A stretch of 64,000 nucleotides of DNA from assembly GCF_008386315.1 (NCBI RefSeq), contig NZ_CP043808.1, forward strand, positions 2,480,001-2,544,000, read 5' to 3'. This DNA comes from Serinicoccus marinus DSM 15273. GTDB lineage: Bacteria; Actinomycetota; Actinomycetes; Actinomycetales; Dermatophilaceae. Of this stretch, positions 26,006-42,789 are shown in pieces. Under the pieces are notes generated by a model that did not search any database, was not told the DNA's origin, and saw only the letters and a list, made by a program, of their open reading frames with translations. Both the position numbers and the translations under genes were made by a program. The stretch's first letter is position 1. The number at the start of each line of letters is the position of its first letter.

Positions 26006-26311
26006 TCAGAGCGTGCCGAAGATGTCGATGGAGCCCTCACGGAGCGTGACGATGGCCCGCTTCGTGTCCTTGCGCCGCCCCATGCCGAAGCGGGTGCGGC
26101 GGGCCTTGCCCTGGCGGTTCATCGTGTGCACCGAGGAGACCTTGACGTCGAAGATCGACTCGACGGCCTTCTTGATCTCCGACTTGTTGGCGCGGGGGTC
26201 GACCAGGAAGGTGTACTTCCCCTGGTCGAGCAGCGCGTAGGACTTCTCCGACACGACCGGCGAGAGCAGGATGTCCCGCGGGTCCTTCTGGGTGCTGAAT
26301 GCAGTGCTCAC
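26006..26311 (-). CDS. rplW: 50S ribosomal protein L23
   Basis: 101 aa from GTG 26311 (read [20 protein letters not shown]). L23 sits at the tunnel exit and docks trigger factor and SRP. GTGA overlap with the rplD stop fixes the start. Signature [20 protein letters not shown]. Confidence 0.97.
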   Translation of the reverse strand: MSTAFSTQKDPRDILLSPVVSEKSYALLDQGKYTFLVDPRANKSEIKKAVESIFDVKVSSVHTMNRQGKARRTRFGMGRRKDTKRAIVTLREGSIDIFGTL

Positions 26312-26955
26312 TCGGTCTCCTCGGCAGTCGCGGCGGGGCCGGAGATGAAGGTGTCCAGGGCCGCCTGGGTGAAGACCACGTCGTCGGCGCACAGCACGTC
26401 GTAGGTGTTGAGCTGGTCGACGAAGAGCACGTGGACCTCGGCCATGTTGCGCACGCTGCGCAGACCGAGCTCGTCCGCGCGGTCCAGGACCACGAGGAAG
26501 TTCGGGCGGTCCGAGAGCGCCAGCAGCGCCGTGCGGGCGGTCTTCGTCGACGGGGCCTCCCCCTCGACGAGGGCGGACAGGACGTGGATACGCCCGTGCC
26601 GCGCCCGGTCGGACAGCGCACCGCGCAGGGCGGCGGCCTTCATCTTCTTGGGGGTCTTCTGGGCGTAGCTGCGCGGCTGCGGCCCGTGGACCGTGCCACC
26701 GCCGGCGAACTGCGGCGCCCGGGTCGAGCCCTGACGGGCGCGACCGGTCCCCTTCTGGCGGTAGGGCTTGCGGCCACCGCCGCGGACGGCGCCGCGGGTC
26801 TTGGTGGCGTGGGTGCCCTGGCGCGCCGCGGCGAGCTGCGCCACGACGACCTGGTGGATGAGCGGCACGTTGGTCTGCACGTCGAAGAGCTCGGCGGGCA
26901 GGTCCACGGTGCCGGCGTCACCGCCTGCGGGCTTGGTGATGGTGATGGTGGTCAT
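26308..26955 (-). CDS. rplD: 50S ribosomal protein L4
   Basis: 215 aa. Exit-tunnel loop protein; [20 protein letters not shown] is the extended-loop signature. In enterobacteria L4 autoregulates the S10 operon. Start ATG 26955 is 7 bp after rplC. Confidence 0.97.
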   Translation of the reverse strand: MTTITITKPAGGDAGTVDLPAELFDVQTNVPLIHQVVVAQLAAARQGTHATKTRGAVRGGGRKPYRQKGTGRARQGSTRAPQFAGGGTVHGPQPRSYAQKTPKKMKAAALRGALSDRARHGRIHVLSALVEGEAPSTKTARTALLALSDRPNFLVVLDRADELGLRSVRNMAEVHVLFVDQLNTYDVLCADDVVFTQAALDTFISGPAATAEETE

Positions 26956-26962
26956 AGCTGGT

Positions 26963-27649
26963 TCACGCACCCTTCGCGGCCGTGCGCACGAGGACGACGC
27001 CGCCGCGGGGGCCGGGGACGGCACCCTTGATGAGCAGCAGGCCCTTGTCCGCGTCCACGGCGTGGACGGTCAGGTTCGAGGTGGTCTGGCGCTCGCCGCC
27101 CATGCGGCCGGCCATGCGCAGGCCCTTGAAGACGCGGCCCGGGGTGGCGCAGCCACCGATGGACCCCGGCTTGCGGTGGTTGCGGTGGGCCCCGTGCGAG
27201 GCGCCGACGCCGGAGAAGCCGTGACGCTTCATGACGCCCGCGAAGCCCTTGCCCTTGGTGGTGCCGGTGACGTCCACCTTCTGGCCGCCCTCGAAGGCCT
27301 CGGCCGTGATCTCCTGGCCGAGCTCGTAGTCGGCGGCGTCGGCGGTGCGCAGCTCGGCGACGTGCCGGCGGGGGGTGACCCCGGCCTTGGCGAAGTGCCC
27401 CTTGAGCGGCTGGGTCACCTTGCGCGGGTCGATCGCCCCGAAGGCGATCTGGACCGCGTCGTAGCCGTCGGTCTCGGCGTTGCGCACCTGGGTGACGACG
27501 GCCGGACCGGCCTTGATGACCGTGACCGGGACCAGGCGGTTCTCGGCGTCCCAGACCTGGGTCATGCCGAGCTTCTCGCCGAGGACGCCCTTGAGGGTGC
27601 GCGTCGTGGTCGATGCAGTGGTTGCCATAGTCATCGTCGTCACACTCAC
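26963..27649 (-). CDS. rplC: 50S ribosomal protein L3
   Basis: 228 aa from GTG 27649, which overlaps the rpsJ stop (GTGA); ATG 27628 ([20 protein letters not shown]) is the alternative and gives the more usual N-terminus. L3 signature [16 protein letters not shown] and the long loop [20 protein letters not shown] are present. One of the first proteins assembled on 23S. Confidence 0.97.
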   Translation of the reverse strand: MSVTTMTMATTASTTTRTLKGVLGEKLGMTQVWDAENRLVPVTVIKAGPAVVTQVRNAETDGYDAVQIAFGAIDPRKVTQPLKGHFAKAGVTPRRHVAELRTADAADYELGQEITAEAFEGGQKVDVTGTTKGKGFAGVMKRHGFSGVGASHGAHRNHRKPGSIGGCATPGRVFKGLRMAGRMGGERQTTSNLTVHAVDADKGLLLIKGAVPGPRGGVVLVRTAAKGA

Positions 27650-27954
27650 AGCTTGATCTCGATGTTGACGTCCGCCGGGAGGTCGAGACGCATCAAGGAG
27701 TCGACCGCCTTGGGGGTGGGGTCGACGATGTCGATCAGCCGCTTGTGGGTGCGCATCTCGAAGTGCTCGCGGCTGTCCTTGTACTTGTGCGGCGACCGGA
27801 TGACGCAGAAGACGTTCTTCTCCGTCGGCAGCGGCACCGGGCCGACCACGGTGGCGCCGGCACGGGTCACCGTGTCAACGATCTTGCGCGCCGAGCTGTC
27901 GATGACCTCGTGGTCGTACGACTTCAGCCGGATGCGGATCTTCTGTCCCGCCAT
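27646..27954 (-). CDS. rpsJ: 30S ribosomal protein S10 (NusE)
   Basis: 102 aa, [20 protein letters not shown] to [13 protein letters not shown]. First gene of the S10 operon and, with NusB, part of the boxA antitermination complex acting on rrn. Canonical signature [20 protein letters not shown]. Confidence 0.98.
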   Translation of the reverse strand: MAGQKIRIRLKSYDHEVIDSSARKIVDTVTRAGATVVGPVPLPTEKNVFCVIRSPHKYKDSREHFEMRTHKRLIDIVDPTPKAVDSLMRLDLPADVNIEIKL

Positions 27955-28240
27955 CGCTTGTCTGACTCTCTCTCGTCGTCCATCTGGAACATTCGTGGGC
28001 CGACCGTCGGGCACGGGTGGCCACCGACCCCCGCGGTCGGGCGTGTCGCGCCTCCCGCGGACGTCACCCATGGATCTCTCCATCGATCTGGGCGGTGTCC
28101 GTGCCCGGCTCGGCCGGGGCCGGCGCTGCCGTCGCCCGCGTCCGTGTCAGGGATGCGTGCTGGACGGCCGGCGACGCGCACATGGGTGCACGCCGCGCGC
28201 CAAGCAACCTGTCTAGTGTGCCACGAAGCGCGGCAGCACC
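27955..28240 (-). promoter_or_regulatory. S10 operon leader and promoter region
   Basis: 286 bp without a gene. A likely -10, TAGACA (28210-28215), lies about 255 bp upstream of rpsJ. No good -35 is evident at 17-18 bp, so the exact promoter is uncertain. The rest is a long GC-rich 5' UTR, where r-protein feedback elements would be expected. Confidence 0.45.
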
Positions 28241-28930
28241 TCAAATCGACCCTGGCGGGGGCGGCCCGGCGAGGGTGTTCCCCTCCCCCAGCAGCTCGGT
28301 CAGCTCTCCCGGGGTCCACGCGGCACCCACCGCCGGGCTGCGTCGGAGGTACCTCACCACCTCGTCGAGACTGAGCCGGTGCGCGTCCACGAGCCCGCTC
28401 GCGATGGTGCGGAGGTAGGCCGGGGCCGGGGCGTTCTCCGACAGGTCGGTCGGGCGGTCCGCGGTGAAGGTGAGGACGGGACGGCCCTCGAGGTCACCCA
28501 CGTGGTGCACCGTCTCGTAGCGCCCCGGGCCGTACGCGTGCCGCCCGGCGCGCAAGGTCGGCGTCAGGTCGAGCGCGGCGCCGGGGGCACGCCGCATCTC
28601 CTGGGCGACGACATCGGCGAACTGCTCGTCGGTGAGGAGGTAGGCGCGGGCCAGGACCTCCGGGCCCTCCCCCTCCTCCGGCTCCGCCCCGGACGGCCGC
28701 CCCTCGCCACCGCTCGCCTCGTAGAAGGCGATCCCCCCGCCCCACGTGGGCGAGGTCCACCCGAACCGGAGCTGTCCGGGCAGGTGGTAGGCGACGTCGT
28801 CCCGCGGCGCGGCGGCGTCACGGGCGCCCGCGTAGGTGCGGTGCGCCCCGTCGGGTCGACCGCCCTGCAGGTAGCGCAGGAAGCGGCCGCGGTGCAGGTT
28901 GGACCCGTAGGCGGCATACCAGACGAGCAC
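28241..28930 (-). CDS. Gamma-glutamylcyclotransferase-fold protein of unknown substrate
   Basis: 229 aa from GTG 28930 behind a perfect AGGAGG. The N-terminus VLVWYAAYGSNLHRGRF carries the YGSN nucleotide-like loop typical of the GGCT/BtrG fold. Homologues are widespread in actinobacteria and are often mislabelled histone deacetylase. The catalytic Glu expected of true GGCT enzymes cannot be placed confidently, so substrate is unknown. It lies alone between the S10 operon promoter region and the tuf terminator. Confidence 0.7.
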   Translation of the reverse strand: MLVWYAAYGSNLHRGRFLRYLQGGRPDGAHRTYAGARDAAAPRDDVAYHLPGQLRFGWTSPTWGGGIAFYEASGGEGRPSGAEPEEGEGPEVLARAYLLTDEQFADVVAQEMRRAPGAALDLTPTLRAGRHAYGPGRYETVHHVGDLEGRPVLTFTADRPTDLSENAPAPAYLRTIASGLVDAHRLSLDEVVRYLRRSPAVGAAWTPGELTELLGEGNTLAGPPPPGSI

Positions 28931-29022
28931 GAGGCCTCCTGGACTCGGGAGCGGTCCACCGTCCGGCACTGTAGTGCGACGACGTCGTGTCGTCCCGGCG
29001 CCGGCCGGTCCTGGTCGGGACG

Positions 29023-29060
29023 CGCGAAGGCCCCCGTCACGGATGACGGGGGCCTTCGCG
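29023..29060 (-). terminator. tuf terminator
   Basis: A perfect 17-bp stem (CGCGAAGGCCCCCGTCA and TGACGGGGGCCTTCGCG) with a CGGA tetraloop, 16 bp past the tuf stop. It closes the rpsL-rpsG-fusA-tuf operon and isolates the GGCT-fold gene. Confidence 0.9.
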
Positions 29061-29076
29061 ACCGTGAGGGGTCAGA

Positions 29077-30270
<1,194 letters not shown>

Positions 30271-30384
30271 TTTCGTGTCCTCCTGTTGGACTCGGGATGT
30301 GCAGTCGTCACCGGCTCGGTGCCGGTGCCGACGTCTGGGATGGGTGTTGCTCGGTCCATCACTCCGCGGACGGAGTGAGCGGGC

Positions 30385-32487
30385 TCACTCGCCGCGGACC
30401 TTCTTGATGATCTCCTCGGCGACGTTCTTGGGAACCTCGGCGTAGGAGTCGAACTGCATCGTGTAGTTGGCACGACCCTGGGTCCGGGACCTGAGGTCAC
30501 CAACGTACCCGAACATCTCGGACAGCGGCACCACGGCCTTGACGACCTTGGCACCGGAGATGTCCTCCATGGACTGGATCTGGCCACGGCGGGAGTTGAG
30601 GTCGCCGATGACGTCCCCCATGTAGTCCTCCGGGGTCCGGACCTCGACGGCCATCATCGGCTCGAGCAGCACCGGGTTGGCGCGGCGAGAGGCCTCCTTG
30701 AAGGCCATCGAGCCGGCGATCTTGAACGCCATCTCCGAGGAGTCGACGTCGTGGTAGGCGCCGTCCAGCAGGGTGGCCTTGATGCCGACCACCGGGTAGC
30801 CGGCCTGGATGCCGACCTGCATGGCGTCCTGGATGCCCTGGTCCACCGAGGGGATGTACTCCTTGGGGACACGCCCACCGGTCACCGAGTTGTCGAACTC
30901 GTAGAGCTCGCCCTCCGCGGTGTCCAGCGGCTCGAAGGTCAGCTGGACCTTGGCGAACTGACCCGACCCACCGGTCTGCTTCTTGTGGGTGTAGTCGTAC
31001 TTCTCCACGACCTTCTTGATGGTCTCGCGGTAGGCGACCTGCGGGGCGCCGACGTTGGCCTCGACCTTGAACTCGCGCTTCATGCGGTCCACGAAGACGT
31101 CCAGGTGCAGCTCGCCCATCCCGCCGATGACGGTCTGACCGGTCTCCTCGTCCAGCCGGACGGTGAAGGTGGGGTCCTCCTGGACCAGCTTCTGGATCGC
31201 GGTGGACAGCTTCTCCTGGTCGCCCTTGGTCTTGGGCTCGATCGCCACGTGGATGACCGGCTCCGGGAAGCTCATGGACTCCAGCACGATGTGCTGGTTC
31301 ATGTCCGAGAGCGTGTCACCGGTGGTCGTGTCCTTGAGGCCGATCATCGCGTAGATGTGCCCGGCCGACGCGGTGCCGACAGGGTTCTCCTTGTTGGAGT
31401 GCATCTGGAACAGCTTGCCGATGCGCTCCTTGCGGCCCTTGGTGGCGTTGTAGACGGGCTGACCGGCGTCGATCTTGCCCGAGTAGACGCGCACGTAGGT
31501 CAGCGTGCCGAAGAACGGGTGCGTCGCCACCTTGAAGGCCAGGCCGGAGAACGGCTCGGTCGAGTCGGGGCGACGGGTCAGCTCGACGCTCTCGTCGCTG
31601 GGGTCGTGGCCGATCATCGGCGGGACGTCCAGCGGGGAGGGCAGGTAGGAGATGACCGCGTCCAGCATGGGCTGGACACCCTTGTTCTTGAAGGCGGAGC
31701 CGCACATGACCGGGTAGGCCTGGCTGTTGACGGTCATCGCGCGGATGCCGGCGACCAGCTCCTCCTCGGTGAGCTCGCCCTCCTCGAGGTACTTCTCCAT
31801 CAGCTCGTCGGTGGCCTCGGCGACCTGCTCGACGAGCGTCTCGCGGTACTCCTCGGCCTTGGCCTGAAGGTCGGCGGGGATGTCCTCGACGACGTAGTCC
31901 TCACCCTTGGCGACCTCGCCGCGCCAGGTGAGGGCACGCATCTTGATGAGGTCGACGACACCGATGAAGTCGCTCTCGGCGCCGATCGGCAGCTGGATCA
32001 CCAGCGGGGTCGCCCCCAGGCGGTCCTTGATGGTCTGCACGGTGAAGTAGAAGTCGGCCCCGAGCTTGTCCATCTTGTTGACGAAGCAGATGCGGGGGAC
32101 GTCGTACTTGTCCGCCTGCCGCCAGACGGTCTCGGACTGCGGCTCGACGCCCTCCTTGCCGTCGAAGACGGCGACGGCACCGTCGAGCACGCGCAGGGAC
32201 CGCTCCACCTCGACCGTGAAGTCGACGTGCCCCGGGGTGTCGATGATGTTGATCTGGTTGTCTTTCCAGAACGTCGTCGTCGCGGCGGAGGTGATCGTGA
32301 TGCCACGCTCCTGCTCCTGCTCCATCCAGTCCATCGTGGAGGCGCCGTCGTGCGTCTCACCGATCTTGTAGTTGATGCCGGTGTAGAACAGGATCCGCTC
32401 GGTGGTCGTCGTCTTGCCGGCATCGATGTGCGCCATGATGCCGATGTTGCGGACCTTGTTGAGGTCCGTGAGGACGTCGAGTGCCAC
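30385..32487 (-). CDS. fusA: Elongation factor G
   Basis: 700 aa, five-domain translocase. G1 [20 protein letters not shown]3 [16 protein letters not shown]4 NKMDKLGAD. Domain IV tip region [20 protein letters not shown]. Complete and canonical. Lies 54 bp after rpsG in the str operon. Confidence 0.99.
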   Translation of the reverse strand: MALDVLTDLNKVRNIGIMAHIDAGKTTTTERILFYTGINYKIGETHDGASTMDWMEQEQERGITITSAATTTFWKDNQINIIDTPGHVDFTVEVERSLRVLDGAVAVFDGKEGVEPQSETVWRQADKYDVPRICFVNKMDKLGADFYFTVQTIKDRLGATPLVIQLPIGAESDFIGVVDLIKMRALTWRGEVAKGEDYVVEDIPADLQAKAEEYRETLVEQVAEATDELMEKYLEEGELTEEELVAGIRAMTVNSQAYPVMCGSAFKNKGVQPMLDAVISYLPSPLDVPPMIGHDPSDESVELTRRPDSTEPFSGLAFKVATHPFFGTLTYVRVYSGKIDAGQPVYNATKGRKERIGKLFQMHSNKENPVGTASAGHIYAMIGLKDTTTGDTLSDMNQHIVLESMSFPEPVIHVAIEPKTKGDQEKLSTAIQKLVQEDPTFTVRLDEETGQTVIGGMGELHLDVFVDRMKREFKVEANVGAPQVAYRETIKKVVEKYDYTHKKQTGGSGQFAKVQLTFEPLDTAEGELYEFDNSVTGGRVPKEYIPSVDQGIQDAMQVGIQAGYPVVGIKATLLDGAYHDVDSSEMAFKIAGSMAFKEASRRANPVLLEPMMAVEVRTPEDYMGDVIGDLNSRRGQIQSMEDISGAKVVKAVVPLSEMFGYVGDLRSRTQGRANYTMQFDSYAEVPKNVAEEIIKKVRGE

Positions 32488-32541
32488 AGTCTCTCTTCTC
32501 TGGTCGGGTCTTCGTCGGGAGGGGGTGAACCGCGGTGTCGC

Positions 32542-33012
32542 TTACCAGCGGTAGTGCGCGAACGCCTTGTTGGCGTCGGCCATCTTGTGGGTGTCCTCGC
32601 GGCGCTTGACCGCGGCACCCAGACCGTTGCTCGCGTCGAGGATCTCGTTCATGAGGCGCTCGGTCATCGTCTTCTCGCGGCGCTGCCGGGAGTAGCCGAC
32701 GAGCCAGCGCAGCGCGAGCGTGGTGCTGCGGCCGGGCTTGACCTCGATCGGGACCTGGTAGGTCGCACCACCGACGCGGCGGGACTTGACCTCCAGCGCC
32801 GGCTTGACGTTGTCCAGCCCACGCTTCAGCGTCTGCACGGGGTCGGTGCCGGTCTTGGCCCGGCAGCCCTCGAGGGCGCCGTAGACGATGCGCTCGGCGG
32901 TCGCCTTCTTGCCGTCCAGCAGGATCTTGTTGACCAGCTGGGTGACGAGGGTCGAGCCGTAGACCGGGTCGTTGATCAGGGGGCGCTTCGGAGCGGGGCC
33001 CTTACGAGGCAT
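32542..33012 (-). CDS. rpsG: 30S ribosomal protein S7
   Basis: 156 aa, [20 protein letters not shown] to [16 protein letters not shown]7 nucleates 30S head assembly and, in E. coli, is the str operon repressor. Start ATG overlaps the rpsL stop by one base (TAATG). Confidence 0.98.
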   Translation of the reverse strand: MPRKGPAPKRPLINDPVYGSTLVTQLVNKILLDGKKATAERIVYGALEGCRAKTGTDPVQTLKRGLDNVKPALEVKSRRVGGATYQVPIEVKPGRSTTLALRWLVGYSRQRREKTMTERLMNEILDASNGLGAAVKRREDTHKMADANKAFAHYRW

Positions 33013-33386
33013 TACTTCTTCTCCTTCTTGGCGCCGTAGCGGGACCGGGCCTGGTTGCGGCCCCGGACGCCCTGGGTGTCCAGGGACCCGCGGATGATCT
33101 TGTAGCGGACACCGGGGAGATCCTTCACCCGGCCGCCGCGGACGAGCACGATCGAGTGCTCCTGGAGGTTGTGACCGACGCCCGGGATGTAGGCCGTGAC
33201 CTCGACGCCGCTGGTGAGGCGCACACGGGCGACCTTGCGCAGGGCGGAGTTCGGCTTCTTGGGGGTGGTCGTGTAGACGCGGGTGCAGACGCCTCGGCGC
33301 TGCGGGTTGCCCTTGAGGGCCGGGGAGTTGGTCTTCTTGACCTTGTCCTGCCGGCCCTTGCGGACAAGCTGGTTGATCGTAGGCAC
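33012..33386 (-). CDS. rpsL: 30S ribosomal protein S12
   Basis: 124 aa, GTG start (read [20 protein letters not shown]). Decoding-centre protein. The two loops where streptomycin-resistance mutations arise carry the sensitive-type lysines ([14 protein letters not shown] and [13 protein letters not shown]). First gene of the str operon. Confidence 0.98.
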   Translation of the reverse strand: MPTINQLVRKGRQDKVKKTNSPALKGNPQRRGVCTRVYTTTPKKPNSALRKVARVRLTSGVEVTAYIPGVGHNLQEHSIVLVRGGRVKDLPGVRYKIIRGSLDTQGVRGRNQARSRYGAKKEKK

Positions 33387-33766
33387 TGAGTCTCCGTCAG
33401 TCGTCGTTGGTCCTCGCTCGCCGCGCGGCCGTGCCGGCCCCGCGGGTCACGCTCCTAGGGTTGGGCCTGTCTTCGACACCCGAGGTCGGGCGTGTCGGAC
33501 ACGCTGCTCTCCCCTGCACTTCCCGCCCGGCGCCCGGACGCCCGGTCGTGCGGGGCCAGGGCCGGGCGGACTGCCCGGCGAGAGATGGGTGCCGGCGCGA
33601 GGCGCCGACGCGTGCGCAGGACCTAGCCCACGCACGACTCTCCAGAGTACCGGCCTCGCGGCACGCGGACAAATCCTCGCAGGACCGCCGCGGGCGGGTA
33701 TGCCGGTGCTCGGCATACCCGCCCGTGGCGTGCGCGGTCGACGCGTGGCGCCGACCGGTCCTCGCG
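33387..33766 (-). promoter_or_regulatory. str operon promoter and 5' UTR; rpoC 3' region
   Basis: 380 bp without a gene. The minus strand shows TTGTCC (33667-33672), 17 bp, TACTCT (33644-33649), a good sigma-A-type promoter that gives a leader of about 250 nt before rpsL. Upstream of it is the rpoC terminator (33691-33725). Confidence 0.7.
33691..33725 (-). terminator. rpoC terminator containing the GGTATGCC motif
   Basis: A perfect 15-bp stem (CGGGCGGGTATGCCG and CGGCATACCCGCCCG) with a GTGCT loop, 41 bp after the rpoC stop. Both stem arms carry the GGTATGCC/GGCATACC octamer that recurs through the window. Confidence 0.85.
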
Positions 33767-37692
<3,926 letters not shown>

Positions 37693-37797
37693 GTGATTCC
37701 TTCTCTCGTGATCTCGTGAAGAGCGTTAGGTGCAGGTATGCGGTGGAGGGGTCCGCCGCGGCCGTCCCACGTCGCGTGGTGGCCGCGGCGGCATACC
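37693..37797 (-). other. rpoB-rpoC spacer with nested inverted repeats
   Basis: 105 bp. An outer repeat AGGTATGC (about 37734) / GCATACCT (about 37792) encloses an inner CCGCCGCGGCC / GGCCGCGGCGG, so the whole spacer can fold into one hairpin between the two polymerase genes. It may be a processing or stability element. Confidence 0.65.
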
Positions 37798-40700
37798 TCA
37801 GACTTCTTCGACCGAGCTGGGCTCGCGCCGGCTCAGGTCGATCCCGAGCTCCTCGGCCGCGCGGAACACCTCGGTGTCCGACTCGCGCAGGTCGATCTGG
37901 CTGCCGTCGGAGGACAGGACCTCGACGTTCAGGCACAGCGACTGCATCTCCTTGATGAGCACCTTGAAGGACTCGGGGATGCCGGGCTCGGGGACGTTGT
38001 CGCCCTTGACGATCGACTCGTAGACCTTCACCCGTCCGGTGACGTCGTCGGACTTGATCGTCAGGAGCTCCTGCAGCGCGTAGGCGGCGCCGTAGGCCTC
38101 CAGGGCCCAGACCTCCATCTCACCGAAGCGCTGGCCGCCGAACTGCGCCTTACCACCCAGCGGCTGCTGGGTGATCATCGAGTACGGCCCGGTGCTGCGG
38201 GCGTGGATCTTGTCGTCCACGAGGTGGTGCAGCTTGAGGACGTACATGTAGCCGACCGAGATCTCGTCCGGGAAGGGCTCGCCGGAGCGGCCGTCGAACA
38301 GCTTGGTCTTGCCGCTGGAGTCGATGAGGCGCTGGCCGTCACGCGTCGGCGTGGTGGAGTCCAGCAGACCGACGATCTCCTCCTCGCGGGCGCCGTCGAA
38401 GACCGGGCTGGCCACGCGGGTGCGCGGCTCGGCGCTGCGGGCGTCGTCCGGGATGAGCTCGGCCCACTCCGGCTGACCCTCGATCGACCACCCCTGGGCC
38501 GCGGCCCAGCCGAGGTGCAACTCGAGGATCTGGCCGATGTTCATGCGGCCGGGCACACCCAGCGGGTTGAGCACGACGTCGACCGGCGTGCCGTCCTCCA
38601 GGAAGGGCATGTCCTCGACCGGCAGGATCTTGGAGATGACGCCCTTGTTGCCGTGGCGGCCGGCGAGCTTGTCGCCGTCGGTGATCTTGCGCTTGTTGGC
38701 GACGTAGACCCGCACCAGCTGGTTGACGCCCGGGGGCAGCTCGTCGCCGTCCTCGCGGTCGAAGACCTTGACACCGATGACCGTGCCGGTCTCGCCGTGC
38801 GGCACCTTCATCGAGGTGTCGCGGACCTCGCGGGCCTTCTCGCCGAAGATGGCGCGCAGCAGGCGCTCCTCCGGGGTCAGCTCGGTCTCGCCCTTGGGCG
38901 TGACCTTGCCGACGAGCAGGTCGCCGTCGCGGACCTCGGCACCGATGCGGATGATGCCGCGCTCGTCGAGGTCGGCGAGGACGTCGTCGGAGACGTTCGG
39001 GATGTCCCGGGTGATCTCCTCCGGACCCAGCTTGGTGTCGCGGGCGTCGATCTCGTGCTCCTCGATGTGGATCGAGGAGAGCACGTCGTCCTGCACCAGA
39101 CGCTGGGAGAGGATGATCGCGTCCTCGTAGTTGTAGCCCTCCCAGGGCATGAAGGCCACGAGCAGGTTGCGGCCCAGCGCCATCTCGCCACCGTCGGTCG
39201 CGGGACCGTCGGCGAGGAGCTGGCCGGCCTCGACGTGCTCGCCGACGTCCCCCGCACCTGCTGGTTGTAGCAGTTGCCCTGGTTGGACCGGGTGAACTTG
39301 TTGATCTTGTAGGACTGGTAGGTCCCGTCGTCGTTCGCCACGGTCACCAGGTCGGCGGACACCTCCTGGACGGCGCCGGCCTTGGCGGCCCGCACGACGT
39401 CGCCGGAGTCGAGCGCGGCGCGGTGCTCCATACCGGTGCCCACGAGCGGGGCCTCGGCGCGGACCAGCGGCACCGCCTGCCGCTGCATGTTGGCACCCAT
39501 GAGCGCACGGTTGGCGTCGTCGTGCTCGAGGAAGGGGATCATCGCGGTCGCCGCGGACACCATCTGGCGCGCGGAGACGTCCATGTAGTCCACCTCGGAG
39601 GCGGGCACGTCCACGGCCTCGCCCTCACGGGCACGCACGAGCACCCGGTCGTCGAGGAAAGTGCCGTCGTCGTCCAGCTTGGCGTTGGCCTGGGCGATGA
39701 CGAAGCGGTCCTCCTCGCCGGCGGACAGGTAGTCGACGACATCGGTGACCTTGCCGTCCTCGACCCGCCGGTAGGGGGTCTCGACGAAGCCGAAGGGGTT
39801 GATCCGTCCGTAGGAGGCCAGCGAGCCGATGAGACCGATGTTGGGACCCTCGGGGGTCTCGATCGGGCACATGCGGCCGTAGTGGCTGGGGTGCACGTCG
39901 CGCACCTCCATGCCGGCCCGGTCGCGGGACAGACCACCCGGTCCCAGCGCCGACAGCCGCCGCTTGTGCGTCAGCCCGGACAGCGGGTTGTTCTGGTCCA
40001 TGAACTGGGACAGCTGGCTGGTGCCGAAGAACTCCTTGATGGAGGCGACGACCGGCCGAATGTTGATCAGGGTCTGCGGCGTGATCGCCTCGACGTCCTG
40101 GGTCGTCATCCGCTCGCGCACGACCCGCTCCATCCGGGACAGGCCGGTGCGCACCTGGTTCTGGATGAGCTCGCCGACGCTGCGGAGGCGACGGTTGCCG
40201 AAGTGGTCGATGTCGTCGACCTCGGCCGGCACCTCGCCGGTCGGGGAGCCGACCTGCTCCTCGCCGGCGTGCAGCGCGACGAGGTACTTGATCGTGGCGA
40301 CGATGTCGTCGGTGCCCAGCACCGACTCCGACAGCGGGGCCTGCAGGCCGAGCTTCTTGTTGATCTTGTAGCGACCGACCTTGGCCAGGTCGTAGCGCTT
40401 GGGGTTGAAGTAGAGGTTGTTGAGCAGCGCCTCGGCCGCGTCGCGGGTCGGCGGCTCGCCCGGGCGCAGCTTGCGGTAGATGTCGAGCAGCGCCTCGTCC
40501 TGGTCGGTGGTGTGGTCCTTCTCCAGGGTGAGGCGGATCGACTCGTAGTCGCCGAACTCCTCGAGGATCTGGTCGTTGGTCCAACCCAGCGCCTTGAGCA
40601 GCACCGTCACGCTCTGCTTGCGCTTGCGGTCGACGCGGACGCCGACCTGGTCGCGCTTGTCGACCTCGAACTCGAGCCACGCGCCGCGGCTCGGGATGAC

Positions 40701-41270
40701 CTTGGCGGAGTAGACGTCCTTGTCGGAGGTCTTGTCGAGGCTGCGCTCGAAGTAGACGCCCGGGCTGCGCACGAGCTGGGAGACGACCACGCGCTCGGTG
40801 CCGTTGACGATGAAGGTGCCGCGCGGCGTCATGAGCGGGAAGTCGCCCATGAAGACGGTCTGGCTCTTGATCTCACCGGTGGAGTTGTTGATGAACTCGG
40901 CCGTCACGAAGAGCGGGGCGGAGTAGGTCATGTCCTTCTCCTGGCACTCCTCGACGGAGTACTTCTGCTCCTCGAACCGGTGGTCCCGGAAGCTCAGGGA
41001 CATGGAGCCGGAGAAGTCCTCGATCGGCGAGATCTCCTCGAAGATCTCCTCCAGACCGGAGGTGGTGGGGATGTCGTCGCGCCCCTCGGCCTCGGCGTCG
41101 GCGACCCGCGCCTGCCAGGCCTCGTTGCCGAGCAGCCAGTCGAAGCTGTCGGTCTGGAGGGCGAGAAGGTCCGGGACCTCGAGGGGCTCCCGGATCTTCG
41201 CAAAGCTCAGCCGGCCGGAGGGCGTCTGAGCGGTGGACACAGTCTTCTTCGCAGTGCGCGAGGCAGCCAA
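37798..41270 (-). CDS. rpoB: DNA-directed RNA polymerase beta subunit, one frameshift
   Basis: About 1157 aa. TTG 41270 (read [20 protein letters not shown]) is preferred because GGAAGGA sits 6-7 nt upstream; the in-frame GTG 41285 would put the SD inside the gene. The rifampicin region reads [20 protein letters not shown] then [12 protein letters not shown], the sensitive type. The frame breaks at the C run 39249-39253 (five C where six are needed): NQQVRG should continue [16 protein letters not shown], then [20 protein letters not shown]. Confidence 0.97.
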
Positions 41271-41285
41271 GGATGGTCCTTCCAC

Positions 41286-41681
41286 GGGCCTAAATGTGTG
41301 CGGCGGTCAGGCGTCGCCCGTCTGCTCGCAGAACGCAGCACGAAGTGTCGGTGTCAAGCGCAGCGACGGACCGGCCGGCGCGCGCACCGATCTCTTCGGC
41401 GGGATCGAGGGCAGAGGTAGGGCAGCGCAAAGTACTACATTACACGCCCCTCCCCCGAGAGTCCAACTCGCCCGCCCACGAGCCCCGCGCCCCCGATCGT
41501 CCTCCTCGCAGGCCTCTTCGTCAAGCACACGGGGACCTCGCGCGTCGTGTCCGTGCACCACCTCCGGCACGGAGACACCGGGGACGACCGAGGGCGGGGC
41601 CCCGCATCGACGATGCGCGACCCCGCCCTCGGCGGAGTGGAGCGGCCGGGACCTACGGCATACCCGCAGGTCCCGCCGGGC
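41286..41681 (-). promoter_or_regulatory. rplL-rpoB spacer: attenuator and rpoB promoter
   Basis: 396 bp without a gene. A strong promoter, TTGGAC (41461-41466), 18 bp, TAATGT (41437-41442), would start rpoBC transcription about 160 nt before rpoB. Upstream is a hairpin at 41588-41632, so rpoBC is partly uncoupled from rplJL. Confidence 0.75.
41588..41632 (-). terminator. Terminator/attenuator after rplL
   Basis: CCGAGGGCGGGG pairs with CCCCGCCCTCGG, with an inner GCATCG-A-CGATGC hairpin. It starts 49 bp after the rplL stop. An rplL-rpoB attenuator is a classic feature of this operon. Confidence 0.8.
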
Positions 41682-42077
41682 TCACTTGAGCGTGACGGTG
41701 GCGCCAGCGCCCTCGAGCTGCTCCTTGGCCTTCTCGGCGGCCTCCTTGTCGACCTTCTCCAGGACCGGCTTCGGGGCCCCGTCGACCAGGTCCTTGGCCT
41801 CCTTGAGGCCGAGGGAGGTCAGCGCGCGGACCTCCTTGATGACCTGGATCTTCTTGTCGCCGGCCGCCTCGAGGATGACGTCGAACTCGTCCTGCTCCTC
41901 GGCAGCGCCGCCGGCGTCGCCGCCGCCCGCAGCCGGGGCGCCGGCCGCCGCGACGGCGACCGGGGCAGCAGCGGTGACCTCGAAGGTGTCCTCGAAGGCC
42001 TTGACGAACTCGGACAGCTCGATGAGGGTCATCTCCTTGAACTGCTCCAGGAGCTCCTCGGTGCTCAACTTCGCCAT
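41682..42077 (-). CDS. rplL: 50S ribosomal protein L7/L12
   Basis: 131 aa stalk protein. N-terminal dimer helix [20 protein letters not shown], Ala/Gly hinge, then the factor-binding C-domain [20 protein letters not shown] to the end. Recruits EF-Tu and EF-G. 79 bp after rplJ. Confidence 0.98.
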   Translation of the reverse strand: MAKLSTEELLEQFKEMTLIELSEFVKAFEDTFEVTAAAPVAVAAAGAPAAGGGDAGGAAEEQDEFDVILEAAGDKKIQVIKEVRALTSLGLKEAKDLVDGAPKPVLEKVDKEAAEKAKEQLEGAGATVTLK

Positions 42078-42156
42078 GATGGGCGTTCCTTCCTGTTGTG
42101 TGCCGTGAGTGGCGTTGTGATGAATGTGCTGATCGCGGTGGCCGGAGCCGGTGCGG

Positions 42157-42789
42157 TCAGCTCTCGTCGCCACCCTCGGCGACGTCGGTGGTCGCCTCGG
42201 CAGGCTCGGCTGCCTCGGCGGTGGTGTCGGCCTCGTCGGCGGGCGCCGACTCGGTCGCGGCGGCGGACCCGCCCTGCTCCTCGACCTTCGCGCGCAGCGA
42301 CTCCACGACCCGGGCGGTCGTGGACATCGGGGCGGCGAACAGGCCGACGGCCTTGGACAGGTTGCCCTTCATGGCACCCGCCAGCTTGGCCAGCAGGACC
42401 TCGCGGGACTCGAGGTCCGCGAGCGTGGTGATCTCGTCGGGCGTCAGCGACTTGCCGTCGAGGACGCCTGCCTTGATGACCAGGGCCGGGTTGGCCTTGG
42501 CGAAGTCACGCAGCCCCTTGGCCGCCTCCACCGGGTCACCGGTGACGAAGGCGATGGCCGTGGGCCCCTGGAGGTGCTCGTCGAGGCCGTCGATGCCGGC
42601 CTCGGCAGCAGCACGCTTGGTCAGCGTGTTCTTCACCACGGCGTAGGTGGCGTGCTCACGCATGGAGGCGCGCAGCTCGGTGATCTGGCTCACCCGCAGC
42701 CCGCGGTACTCCGTGAGCACGGCCCCACCGGAGCTGCGGAACTTCTCCGTCAGCTCGGCGATGGCAGCAACCTTCTCGGGCGTCGCCAT
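42157..42789 (-). CDS. rplJ: 50S ribosomal protein L10
   Basis: 210 aa, [20 protein letters not shown]. Stalk base that binds L7/L12 dimers. The last ~35 residues are Ala/Glu/Thr-rich, longer than the E. coli protein. SD GAAGGAGG. Likely autoregulated through its leader. Confidence 0.97.
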   Translation of the reverse strand: MATPEKVAAIAELTEKFRSSGGAVLTEYRGLRVSQITELRASMREHATYAVVKNTLTKRAAAEAGIDGLDEHLQGPTAIAFVTGDPVEAAKGLRDFAKANPALVIKAGVLDGKSLTPDEITTLADLESREVLLAKLAGAMKGNLSKAVGLFAAPMSTTARVVESLRAKVEEQGGSAAATESAPADEADTTAEAAEPAEATTDVAEGGDES

